Shown: piece by piece, positions 17,109 to 24,746 of the stretch
Layout of the letters: the number at the start of each line of letters is the position of its first letter
How positions within the stretch are numbered: position 1 is the stretch's first letter
Source of the DNA: a virus
Direction: 5' to 3' (one strand)
Length of the DNA: 57,060 nucleotides
Virus record (IMG/VR): IMGVR_UViG_3300019093_000011
Location: 1 to 57,060 of that record
Position numbers and translations under genes: made by a program
Notes under the pieces: generated by a model
Database searches by the model: none
The model's input: only the letters and a program-made list of their open reading frames with translations
Told to the model about the DNA's origin: nothing

Positions 17109-18674
17109 TTAAAAATCTTTATTATAAATTACGTTACACTCTTCTAAATAAAACTTTAACTCAGGGAAAATTTCATTAAAATTTTTATTCTTTCTTTTAT
17201 CATATTCAGTGATGAATAAGTAAAAATTCAGTTTATTTATTCTCTTAATCTGCTCTGGCAAGTCGTCCTCCATAATAGCTAAATCTCTTTTTAATTTTAA
17301 AATTTCATAAGGTTTGAACCCTTCAAGAGTCTCACTATAATTTTCATCTTGAACATTATCTTCCATAAATTTAATGCATTTTTTAACTTGGTCAATACCA
17401 TATTTTCCAGCATTTTGAACACTAAGCCAGTCTGGTTTATATAATATAGGCACATCAAACCATATTCTTTGAAATTTTCTTCTTAGAATAGGAGGATGAT
17501 CTATTCCATGACTTGGTGGGGAATTAACAAATTTTTCCTTTTGTGTTCTCCCGCCAAACTCTCTTCTTAATTCTAAAATTAATTCTAAAAAATTTTGTAA
17601 TTTTGGTATACTTAAAATATTTAAAGTATTAATAAAGCTAACAGTGGTATACTCTGTTTCATTTAAAAATCTTCTTAGATTTTTTAAAAGAGTTGGATAA
17701 CTTAATCCAGATCTTATATATTCTGCTTGCTCAGCTACAGAGTCTAAACTAATATATAACCAGAAATGTTTAAAGCCCTTATCCACATAGCAATGATTAC
17801 CGCTATGCTCGTTAAAATTATCTTTGTCCTCATAAGTGCGGATAGCTTCAATTGCTTGCACTTTACTAATAAATCGATCAAACAATTTAGGATCTGGCGG
17901 ACACATATTACTGGTAATACTTAGTTCTAATTGTCCGTGAGGATTTTCATTCACGTAGTCCAATACCTTGAATGTATTTTTATCCATCAATGGCTCGCCA
18001 CCGGTCATACGAAACACCCGCAGATTACGATATATCTCTGGCCACCAACGCCAAAAAGCTTCAACATATGGATTTTCTTTATTAGACAACTTTAATGGCA
18101 TAAGACCTTTTCTTTCTAAAGCTTCCAAATTATTATGAGTTTTAAATCCAGTTTCAGAATATATTTCATATGGTCCAAATTGCTTTATTTCATCTTCCCA
18201 AGTGGTACTAAGATGGGGACTACAATACATACATTTAAAATTACAACTTTGATTAAAGTTAACTTCTACATATCTAGGCTTTATGTTTTCATCTAAAGGA
18301 TTTTGTACAATTTTATCAAAATCTGGGTGTGCCCACCATTCACTACTTCTATAATGTCTATCACTCAAATGACTTTCATCATTTTCACTTTTGGCGTCTT
18401 CAATTTTCCAACAATAAGAACATCCATCTGGTCGTTCTCCAGAAATCATCTGTTTTCTATCGTGTAATTTAATTACAGTATTATGCAAAGCGCCTGGATT
18501 TTTATCTAAATTCTCCAAAGGTATCCTGTGTGTGGGAGGATGGTAACAACTTTGAGTTAACCCTTGTGGTAAATGCAAACTTACCTGTGACCATTTAGCT
18601 AAACAAAATGATGGACTTATTTCGTTTAACTTTTGTCTCATTAATTTTGCATGATTGTGATATTCACTAGACAT
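17109..18674 (-). CDS. Radical SAM protein, phage Twitch-type subgroup 2 (G)
   Basis: At 521 aa this is the longest radical SAM protein of the island and the first gene of that block to be read. Core cysteines are C144, C148 and C151 (CNFKCMYC), followed by a TGGEPLM segment. The N-terminal set is C24 (FCLAKW), C43 (SCYHP), C85 and C88 (CSYCW), with LHNT and HLSDR motifs as in D and F. The extra length lies in the core and C-terminal half, for example around RRKFQRIWFDVP. It has short spacing to the glycosyltransferase-like gene upstream (6 bases). The reaction is unknown. Confidence 0.85.
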   Translation of the reverse strand: MSSEYHNHAKLMRQKLNEISPSFCLAKWSQVSLHLPQGLTQSCYHPPTHRIPLENLDKNPGALHNTVIKLHDRKQMISGERPDGCSYCWKIEDAKSENDESHLSDRHYRSSEWWAHPDFDKIVQNPLDENIKPRYVEVNFNQSCNFKCMYCSPHLSTTWEDEIKQFGPYEIYSETGFKTHNNLEALERKGLMPLKLSNKENPYVEAFWRWWPEIYRNLRVFRMTGGEPLMDKNTFKVLDYVNENPHGQLELSITSNMCPPDPKLFDRFISKVQAIEAIRTYEDKDNFNEHSGNHCYVDKGFKHFWLYISLDSVAEQAEYIRSGLSYPTLLKNLRRFLNETEYTTVSFINTLNILSIPKLQNFLELILELRREFGGRTQKEKFVNSPPSHGIDHPPILRRKFQRIWFDVPILYKPDWLSVQNAGKYGIDQVKKCIKFMEDNVQDENYSETLEGFKPYEILKLKRDLAIMEDDLPEQIKRINKLNFYLFITEYDKRKNKNFNEIFPELKFYLEECNVIYNKDF

Positions 18675-18680
18675 TTAAAT

Positions 18681-19586
18681 TTAATCTCTTTCTATTAAAT
18701 CAACTCTATTATGAGTCTGATATACTATTTTAAAAAACTTAGATTGTATACTACCCAAAGAGGCCACACTCAAATCTAAATTATTAACTAATTCTTTTGC
18801 ATAAAAATCTAATCGTTCATCAAGATCAACGTCTTTAACTTGAGCATGCCACATATCTGTTAGGTAATCAAAATCACGTACATTACGATAATCCCAATCA
18901 GTTAAATTGGTCATATAACAGCCTTGTCTAGCACCCATCATAGCCCATAAGCCGTTATTAACATCACTACCAATATTACACCAAATCATTAACCTATGCA
19001 AATTTTTCCAATGTACACCTTCTTTTACAGTGACTTTAGTTAGCTTGGCTCCACGGTCTAAGCTCATTTTTACGCCTTCCCTAAATCCTGCTCGCCATGC
19101 TTGAAAAGGTGTGGCATTGTTATGCACATCACTATAACAACCATTCATTTGAATATATTGGTTATCCCAACAGAAATCAACTTGACCTACACTGTCTTTG
19201 GGATCAGCGTTTTCATGTGTACGCATGTTCATGACGAAATCCACAGTCCAACATTTTAACCCGCCATTGCCATACATTAGGCCATTGATGATATTGTATC
19301 CACTCCAACTGATCACGCTGTTTTCTAAATTGGGATATTTGGTCATGTCTATTTCTATGTTTAGAAAATCTGAACGAACTATATTATCGCCGTCTACTGT
19401 GGTAAATCTTGGAGTTTCACTTAATTGAGCACAGGCTTTGTGGGCACTGTCACTGCCTTTGACCCCATGTACACGCTTGGCCCAAGGCACTTTGGTCAAT
19501 AAATCTGCATAATTTTTCTCAGCATTTGGTTCATCATAACTGAGATATATGATATCATAATCGAGGGGTCTAAATACTTTTGTCAT
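18681..19586 (-). CDS. Glycosyltransferase-like protein (GT-A type), common in marine T4-like phages
   Basis: This 301-aa protein has a GT-A-like N-terminus (DYDIIYLSYDEPNAEKNYADL) and a VDGDN motif (64-68) that fits a DxD nucleotide-sugar and metal site. PWAKRVHGVKGSDSAHKAC is a distinctive stretch seen in related phage proteins. The C-terminal half has HWKNLHRLMIW and no membrane segment. Its function is inferred as sugar transfer; activity and target are unproven. It overlaps the 219-aa gene by 4 bases (ATGA), so the two are co-translated. Confidence 0.6.
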   Translation of the reverse strand: MTKVFRPLDYDIIYLSYDEPNAEKNYADLLTKVPWAKRVHGVKGSDSAHKACAQLSETPRFTTVDGDNIVRSDFLNIEIDMTKYPNLENSVISWSGYNIINGLMYGNGGLKCWTVDFVMNMRTHENADPKDSVGQVDFCWDNQYIQMNGCYSDVHNNATPFQAWRAGFREGVKMSLDRGAKLTKVTVKEGVHWKNLHRLMIWCNIGSDVNNGLWAMMGARQGCYMTNLTDWDYRNVRDFDYLTDMWHAQVKDVDLDERLDFYAKELVNNLDLSVASLGSIQSKFFKIVYQTHNRVDLIERD

Positions 19587-20242
19587 ATTTTTGTTCTAAT
19601 ATATTGATATTTTTCAAAGAGTTTTCTTGCATACACACTTACTCTGACTTCATCTTCATCTACTCGATCAAATGGCAATATGCAATAAAAGTTATTGATT
19701 AATTTGGTCATAGGAATTCGTAATGTTTTATATAACACGTTAGGGTCATTAAATTCTGTTAGGTAAATCTCGTAAGTTTGATCAAAATATAATTTTCTAT
19801 CACGTAATGATCGTGCCAGTGTGCCATTAATGAATACTTTCCAGCAAGTTTCTGCATAATCTTGTACGACAGTGATATCGTTAGTGGGATCATAATTTAA
19901 GGGAACGCTTGTATCTACTGTATATGGAAATTGAAATATTACGTCATGAACACTTTGTAATATTTCCTCTTGCTCATCTAATCGAATAAATGTATAGTCC
20001 TTAGCATCTGGACTGAAAATAACTTTATAGTTATGGATAACATCTGTGCCTTCTAATAAGTTTTTAACTTGACTAAAATTCACTGTGACTGATGGCAATG
20101 TCTGATCATTGGCCATATTGGAAATGCCTTTTATTTCACCAGTTTCAGGCTCATAAAAGACAAATCTAAAATCATCTTGTTTAAATTTGTTATTGTAGGA
20201 TTTTAAATCCTCTTCAGTGATGTCCCATTCTACTTGTAACAT
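19583..20242 (-). CDS. Conserved phage protein of unknown function, 219 aa
   Basis: This is a soluble, beta-rich 219-aa protein with many aromatic and acidic residues. It starts with LQVEWDITEEDL and contains a WKVFINGTLARSLRD segment that reads like a beta-sandwich strand pair. No catalytic motif is visible. It lies between two glycosyltransferase genes, overlapping one (ATGA) and abutting the other, so it belongs to the same translational unit. A structural or accessory protein is equally possible. Confidence 0.5.
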   Translation of the reverse strand: MLQVEWDITEEDLKSYNNKFKQDDFRFVFYEPETGEIKGISNMANDQTLPSVTVNFSQVKNLLEGTDVIHNYKVIFSPDAKDYTFIRLDEQEEILQSVHDVIFQFPYTVDTSVPLNYDPTNDITVVQDYAETCWKVFINGTLARSLRDRKLYFDQTYEIYLTEFNDPNVLYKTLRIPMTKLINNFYCILPFDRVDEDEVRVSVYARKLFEKYQYIRTKI

Positions 20243-21085
20243 TTAGTTAATTCCTGTGATTTTTTCTAATTGATGTATTATGTAATCTGTTAAAAAACTA
20301 TATTCTGTATAATGAAACAAGCCGTGTTGTTGGTAGTTACCTATTTTAAGTTCGCATTTTTTATTGAAATATGCCCCAATACTATCTTGCCAAGACTCAT
20401 TGGGACTCTCCCAATTTTGAATCATAGGCTTCATATGTGTAAAAGTTATGGGAGCATTTTTATGACTGATTAAATTTTCACAATCTAAAATCTTAGCAGC
20501 CAAACTCACTGTGACATCCATACTGGGAAATTTAGGATAATTTACATTGACATAACGTCCATAAAATAACTCCCAATTATTATTGATATCCTCAACCCAA
20601 TTGAAATATTCTTTAGCAAACTCGCTCTTTTTAAAATAAGCAGTGCCAAAATAAAAATTTGGCAAATTGTTACTGTCAAATGTTTTTCTATAGTATCTAC
20701 CAGTTATAGTTTTTCCTCTATAATCTAATACATTACTAGTTAACAATACGTCATAATTTTTTGCATAGTCCCACCAAAGATCTAAATTGGAGAAGGCTAA
20801 CATATCAGCATCTAATACAATAGTTTCATCGTATGGGCTGCAATGATAAAGTTTCCATCTATCTTCTGTCTTAAAGATAGTGTCTGATTTATTTTGATCA
20901 CGCCAAGGAACTGAAACTATTTGATCAAATACCAAACGATATTTGTCAGGAATTTTATTGTCAGTGACCAAGCTTATATCAGCATCAGGCATATGATTTT
21001 TAATACTTAAAGCCAACGCATAGGCAGATCGTGTATATTTTTTTAATTTAGCATCTTCAGCAAAAATTAGAAATCCTTTAGACAT
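20243..21085 (-). CDS. GT-A glycosyltransferase
   Basis: This 280-aa protein has the start MSKGFLIFAED and the DxD motif LDADM (D92, D94) preceded by SPYDETIV. This is the same layout as the catalytic domain of the next gene, which has SPFDETLVIDCD. The two are paralogues. The enzyme would transfer a sugar from a nucleotide donor in the cytoplasm; donor and acceptor are unknown. It overlaps the repeat-bearing glycosyltransferase by 8 bases. No insertion is present here, which makes it a useful reference for the split paralogue. Confidence 0.75.
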   Translation of the reverse strand: MSKGFLIFAEDAKLKKYTRSAYALALSIKNHMPDADISLVTDNKIPDKYRLVFDQIVSVPWRDQNKSDTIFKTEDRWKLYHCSPYDETIVLDADMLAFSNLDLWWDYAKNYDVLLTSNVLDYRGKTITGRYYRKTFDSNNLPNFYFGTAYFKKSEFAKEYFNWVEDINNNWELFYGRYVNVNYPKFPSMDVTVSLAAKILDCENLISHKNAPITFTHMKPMIQNWESPNESWQDSIGAYFNKKCELKIGNYQQHGLFHYTEYSFLTDYIIHQLEKITGIN

Positions 21086-23390
21086 TTAATTCCTCATTTA
21101 ATATTCTACTAATACTGAATTTATTCATTACATGAACATTGATACCATTAGTTTTCATAACTGTATATTCGCCTCGATACTTTTCTTTTTCAATTAAAAA
21201 TTTCATTTCAGTATCAGTATGTTCAAGCAATATGTCTTTATCAATAGTATAGTATAATTTGCCAGGTAAATTATGTGCCCATGAGCCGTTTTGATATCCA
21301 TTCATAACATGTATTGCAATACTAAAAGCAAAGTCATTTCTATATAAGCTTTGTTCTATTTGATAGACATATCTATAGTAGTTCCAATTTTCTTGTATAT
21401 GATTTAGATAATCAAAGAAAATTTCTGTGTTTTTATTTTTTCTAAAGAAAAACACAGTTGCCCAATAGAAGTCAATACTTTTATCACTTAGGGTAACTAG
21501 TCTTGGATCGTATCTATATCCGCTGAGATCTACAGCTTGTTTATGTATTAGAAAATCGTGTGGTTGTTTCCAGCAATATTGTAATATGTCATTGTTAATT
21601 AGATAATCGCAATCAATGACCAATGTTTCGTCAAATGGACTTAATTCAAAACTTTTAACACGAATATCATTTTTAAATCTTAGTTTTTTATGGGTCATTG
21701 CTCCGTCAAAATATTGACGATATTGAGGCGCACAATCATAAACTAAAAATCTTTCTTTAGTATTTTCCCACAAATCATATCTAATTTTGTCTTTAGTGTT
21801 ATGTGCAAGATCATAATTGATCAATGACATCCACAAAACTCTTTCATGAAATAATATATCACCTTTATTAAATTTGGTTTGCTGCGTTAATTCTTTAACA
21901 TTTTCTAAAACAACATCATATTGAACAAGACTAAATTCTTCTTTTTCTTCATATTCAGTGTGGCATCTATATAAAGTATTTTCATGCCAAACATGTTGTC
22001 CTACTAAGTAAGGCAAATTAGGATACCATTTGTCAATGTCAATACCTTCATAAACTCTAGTAAAATTATCTTCAATTTTATAAGTTTTCTGAATATCAAT
22101 ATTAGTTATGATTTCCTTTTTTCTCAGTCCATTAATATCACTCATCCAAAGACTACGATTAAAAAGAATGGTGTTACCTTTGGTTATTTCTTCTATAATG
22201 TCACCATCTTGAACATTTTCTAATATAATATCATATTGATTGATGCTAAACTCTTCTTTTTCTTCATATTCAGTGTGACATCTATATAAAGTATTTTCAT
22301 ACCATACGTGTTGTCCTGCCAAGTAAGGTAAATTAGGATACCACTTGTCAATGTCAATGCCTTTATAAACTGGCTCAAAATCTTCAATATTGGACGATAT
22401 AGTTTCTTTCTTTATATTAAATTTACTCATCCACAATTTGCGAGCATGTAAGACCACATCGCCTTTGGATAACTCTTCTATAACTTCACCATCTTGAACA
22501 CAATCAATTAATGAAATATATTTGTCTTTGCTAAAAGTTTCACCTTCAGTGTATTGGATAGCGCATCTATATAAAGTATTTTCATGCCATACGTGTTGCC
22601 CTACTAGGTAAGGTAAATTAGGATACCATTTGTCAATGTCAATACCTTCATATACTTTAGTAAAATTGTCTTCATTAATATTGATGATATATTTGGTCTG
22701 AGTTTCCTGTTTTTGTCTATCAATTTTGCTCATCCACAAATTGCGAGCATATAAGACCACATCACCTTTAGTTATTTCCTCTATAGTTTCACCGTCTTGA
22801 ACACGATCAATTAATGAAATATATTTGTCTTTACTAAAAGTTTCACCTTCAGTATATTGTATTGTACATCTATATAAAGTATTTTCATACCATACGTGTT
22901 GTCCTACCAAGTAGGGTAAATTAGGATACCACTTGTCAATGTCAATACCTTCATATACTGGATTAAAATCTTCTTGATTAAAAGAATAGGTTTCCAGTTT
23001 ATCTTCAATAATCTCAAAATCCTTAAGAATCTCAAAATCCTTAAGAATTTTGATTTCCTCAACGTTTTCAATAACCTCAATAGCTTCAATAATCTCAGGG
23101 CCTTCATTGACTTTACGCCATATAGTGCCATTATAAAATGCCAAACTACCTACAGGATATTGCCACGTTGGTGCCCAAGGCTGCACTTCTGCTTCTCGAA
23201 CAACTTTTATGACCATGTCAACATCATCTTTGTAATTGGGGTATTGTTGATATAACCAATCAGCACTGTCTGTGACTAGGGCTACAGGCACGCCCAAATG
23301 CTGTTTTACTTGCCTTGCTGCATTTAAGGCTAATTTAGCATAGTCAATCTGCTCATTGTTTAGAGCATAGATTAGAACTCCTTTGCTCAT
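21078..23390 (-). CDS. Glycosyltransferase split by tandem CBM5/12-like repeats
   Basis: This 770-aa protein consists of a GT-A domain in two parts with a large insert. Residues 1-65 (MSKGVLIYALNN to DMVIKVV) match the start of the paralogue at 20243-21085. Residues about 545-770 hold the rest, with DETLVIDCDYL (D593, D595) as the DxD site. Between them are a degenerate first module (about 72-97), a low-complexity isoleucine/glutamate/lysine stretch (99-135), and four repeats starting near residues 148, 249, 344 and 449. Each repeat has DKWYPNLPYL, GQHVWYENTLYRC and a second KGDxVLxxRxLWMS element. The modules resemble carbohydrate-binding CBM5/12 folds. They may hold the enzyme on its glycan or on a virion protein. 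Confidence 0.75.
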   Translation of the reverse strand: MSKGVLIYALNNEQIDYAKLALNAARQVKQHLGVPVALVTDSADWLYQQYPNYKDDVDMVIKVVREAEVQPWAPTWQYPVGSLAFYNGTIWRKVNEGPEIIEAIEVIENVEEIKILKDFEILKDFEIIEDKLETYSFNQEDFNPVYEGIDIDKWYPNLPYLVGQHVWYENTLYRCTIQYTEGETFSKDKYISLIDRVQDGETIEEITKGDVVLYARNLWMSKIDRQKQETQTKYIININEDNFTKVYEGIDIDKWYPNLPYLVGQHVWHENTLYRCAIQYTEGETFSKDKYISLIDCVQDGEVIEELSKGDVVLHARKLWMSKFNIKKETISSNIEDFEPVYKGIDIDKWYPNLPYLAGQHVWYENTLYRCHTEYEEKEEFSINQYDIILENVQDGDIIEEITKGNTILFNRSLWMSDINGLRKKEIITNIDIQKTYKIEDNFTRVYEGIDIDKWYPNLPYLVGQHVWHENTLYRCHTEYEEKEEFSLVQYDVVLENVKELTQQTKFNKGDILFHERVLWMSLINYDLAHNTKDKIRYDLWENTKERFLVYDCAPQYRQYFDGAMTHKKLRFKNDIRVKSFELSPFDETLVIDCDYLINNDILQYCWKQPHDFLIHKQAVDLSGYRYDPRLVTLSDKSIDFYWATVFFFRKNKNTEIFFDYLNHIQENWNYYRYVYQIEQSLYRNDFAFSIAIHVMNGYQNGSWAHNLPGKLYYTIDKDILLEHTDTEMKFLIEKEKYRGEYTVMKTNGINVHVMNKFSISRILNEELNV
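21825..22949 (-). repeat. Four tandem coding repeats (CBM5/12-like modules)
   Basis: Blocks of about 85-90 bases, nearly identical at DNA level, occur at about 21964-22050, 22277-22365, 22563-22652 and 22866-22955. Each encodes the WYPNLPYLxGQHVWxENTLYRC core. The spacers between them diverge more. High DNA identity points to recent duplication or recombination within the gene. Confidence 0.85.
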
Positions 23391-23734
23391 TGAGTCAATG
23401 CCTCTACGCTTCTATTCTTTTTAAGCAGTTGATAATCGTTATAATAACTGTTTGAAGCAATAAAATATTGATCAATTACGTCATCTAAAAATTGTTGTAA
23501 ATCACTTACTCTAACTGGCAAGTCGTTGTCGTCAATTACCACAACATCAGTGATATTGCCCATGTCAATAAGAGTTTTCAAAAAAGTGATGAGATCTTTA
23601 GTAATAGTAAATGTGCCACCATTTTGATAGTAGACACAATCAGTATGATATTTTTCTTTTAGGGCTCGTTTTTGATTATTTAGAGTTACCATAAAGTTGG
23701 CAAACTCTAGAGCCTTTTCCAGTCTTTCGTCCAT
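23387..23734 (-). CDS. Conserved marine T4-like phage protein, 115 aa
   Basis: This is a small helical protein of unknown function. MDERLEKALEFANFMVTLNNQKR at the start and LQQFLDDVIDQYFIASNSYY near the end are characteristic of a short family in marine T4-like phages. It overlaps the glycosyltransferase start as ATGA. A clear AGGAG ribosome site sits 7 bases before its ATG and lies inside a hairpin (23738-23774), so its translation may be controlled. Confidence 0.6.
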   Translation of the reverse strand: MDERLEKALEFANFMVTLNNQKRALKEKYHTDCVYYQNGGTFTITKDLITFLKTLIDMGNITDVVVIDDNDLPVRVSDLQQFLDDVIDQYFIASNSYYNDYQLLKKNRSVEALTQ

Positions 23735-23737
23735 AGA

Positions 23738-23774
23738 AACTCCTGCATTGTATATTAATTATCTGCTAGGAGTT
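23738..23774 (-). promoter_or_regulatory. Hairpin covering the ribosome-binding site of the 115-aa gene
   Basis: On the minus strand AACTCCT pairs perfectly with AGGAGTT (7 base pairs), extended by GCA/TGC past one bulged base, around an AT-rich loop. The 3' arm contains the AGGAG Shine-Dalgarno sequence. No T-run follows the stem, so an ordinary terminator is less likely. Confidence 0.5.
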
Positions 23775-23787
23775 GGTGTTAGAAAAT

Positions 23788-24723
23788 TTATGGACCGCTA
23801 GTGGTAGCTATTGTAGGTGCATTAACTGCCACATTGGTGCCAGTAGCACGATAGTGTTGTACACGACTAGTAGTAGTGCCACCAACAGCTTCGTCAATGT
23901 TATTACTACCAGAGGTAGAATTTCCAGCGTCGTTAAATTTAATAGTCAAGGTTAAAACGGTAGCTGTTCCTGTATTGTTGTTAGCAACATTACAATAAGC
24001 TTCCACACTGAAAATATTATTTGCATAAGTAAGAGTACTGGTACTAGTTAAAATTGTCTGAGCTGAACTAGTTAACCCATACCAACCTATACTAGATCCA
24101 GTAACACCAGCTGTTGTATTAGTATATCCAAATTTTACGGTGCCAATAGTGGATAGAAAATTGACCCAAGCATTGCCTTTTGCAATAGTATCGGCAGCAG
24201 CACCTGATGAACTATGACTAGGAACTATTCTTATTTCTCCGCCTGCATTGAAAAAATATCTAGCATTGGCAGCATCGGCAAAAGTCACGGTCACAATATG
24301 AGTACGTAGTCCATTCCAATTAGTAAAGGTCGGTGTTACCCCGTCTACTGCTGTTGCTTGATTAGCACTTAATATAAATCTATTAGTGTTTAAAGTGTCT
24401 GCTTGAGTTTTATAAGTATTCCATTCGCTATAGCCAATAGTGCCGCCAACTGATATACTGGGTGCTGTACTAGCTGAAAAAGTTTGATGAAAAGAAATCT
24501 TATCCAAGTCAGTTTTTAAATTTTGCATCTGACTGGCTGTTATATTAGTGTCAGCAGCAATTTGACTGCTACTCACTGTTTGTCCATAACCAGTCTGGGT
24601 ACTTAATGTAGCCGCACCACTTCCAGTGCCTAATACATTAGCCACAATAGTTTGAATAGCATTGTAATCTGCTAGATAAATCGCGTCGCCAGTTGCTTTT
24701 GGAAATACACCTGCTGTGGCCAT
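23788..24723 (-). CDS. Putative virion structural protein, 311 aa
   Basis: This 311-aa protein is rich in threonine, serine, alanine and glycine and poor in charge, as is usual for tail-fibre or capsid decoration proteins. It starts MATAGVFPKATGDAIYLADYN, and a central segment has alternating hydrophobic strands (HIVTVTFADAANARYFFNAG). No enzymatic motif is seen. It has an exact late promoter octamer 15 bases upstream and a good ribosome site (GAGAGGA). It directly follows the fibre genes in the tail module, so it is probably a distal fibre or accessory structural protein. Confidence 0.6.
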   Translation of the reverse strand: MATAGVFPKATGDAIYLADYNAIQTIVANVLGTGSGAATLSTQTGYGQTVSSSQIAADTNITASQMQNLKTDLDKISFHQTFSASTAPSISVGGTIGYSEWNTYKTQADTLNTNRFILSANQATAVDGVTPTFTNWNGLRTHIVTVTFADAANARYFFNAGGEIRIVPSHSSSGAAADTIAKGNAWVNFLSTIGTVKFGYTNTTAGVTGSSIGWYGLTSSAQTILTSTSTLTYANNIFSVEAYCNVANNNTGTATVLTLTIKFNDAGNSTSGSNNIDEAVGGTTTSRVQHYRATGTNVAVNAPTIATTSGP

Positions 24724-24738
24724 CTTAAATCCTCTCGT

Positions 24739-24746
24739 TATTTATA
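24739..24746 (-). promoter_or_regulatory. T4-type late promoter octamer TATAAATA
   Basis: An exact TATAAATA on the minus strand in the gap before the 311-aa structural gene, 15 bases from its ATG. Confidence 0.75.

Noticed and set aside
21825-22955. Regular repeats resembling a CRISPR array
   Set aside because: The repeats are in frame, encode a protein module and are separated by coding spacers of about 200 bases.
22904-23131. Leucine/lysine-rich ORF in another frame of the repeat-bearing glycosyltransferase
   Set aside because: It is the frame shadow of the low-complexity isoleucine/glutamate/lysine stretch.
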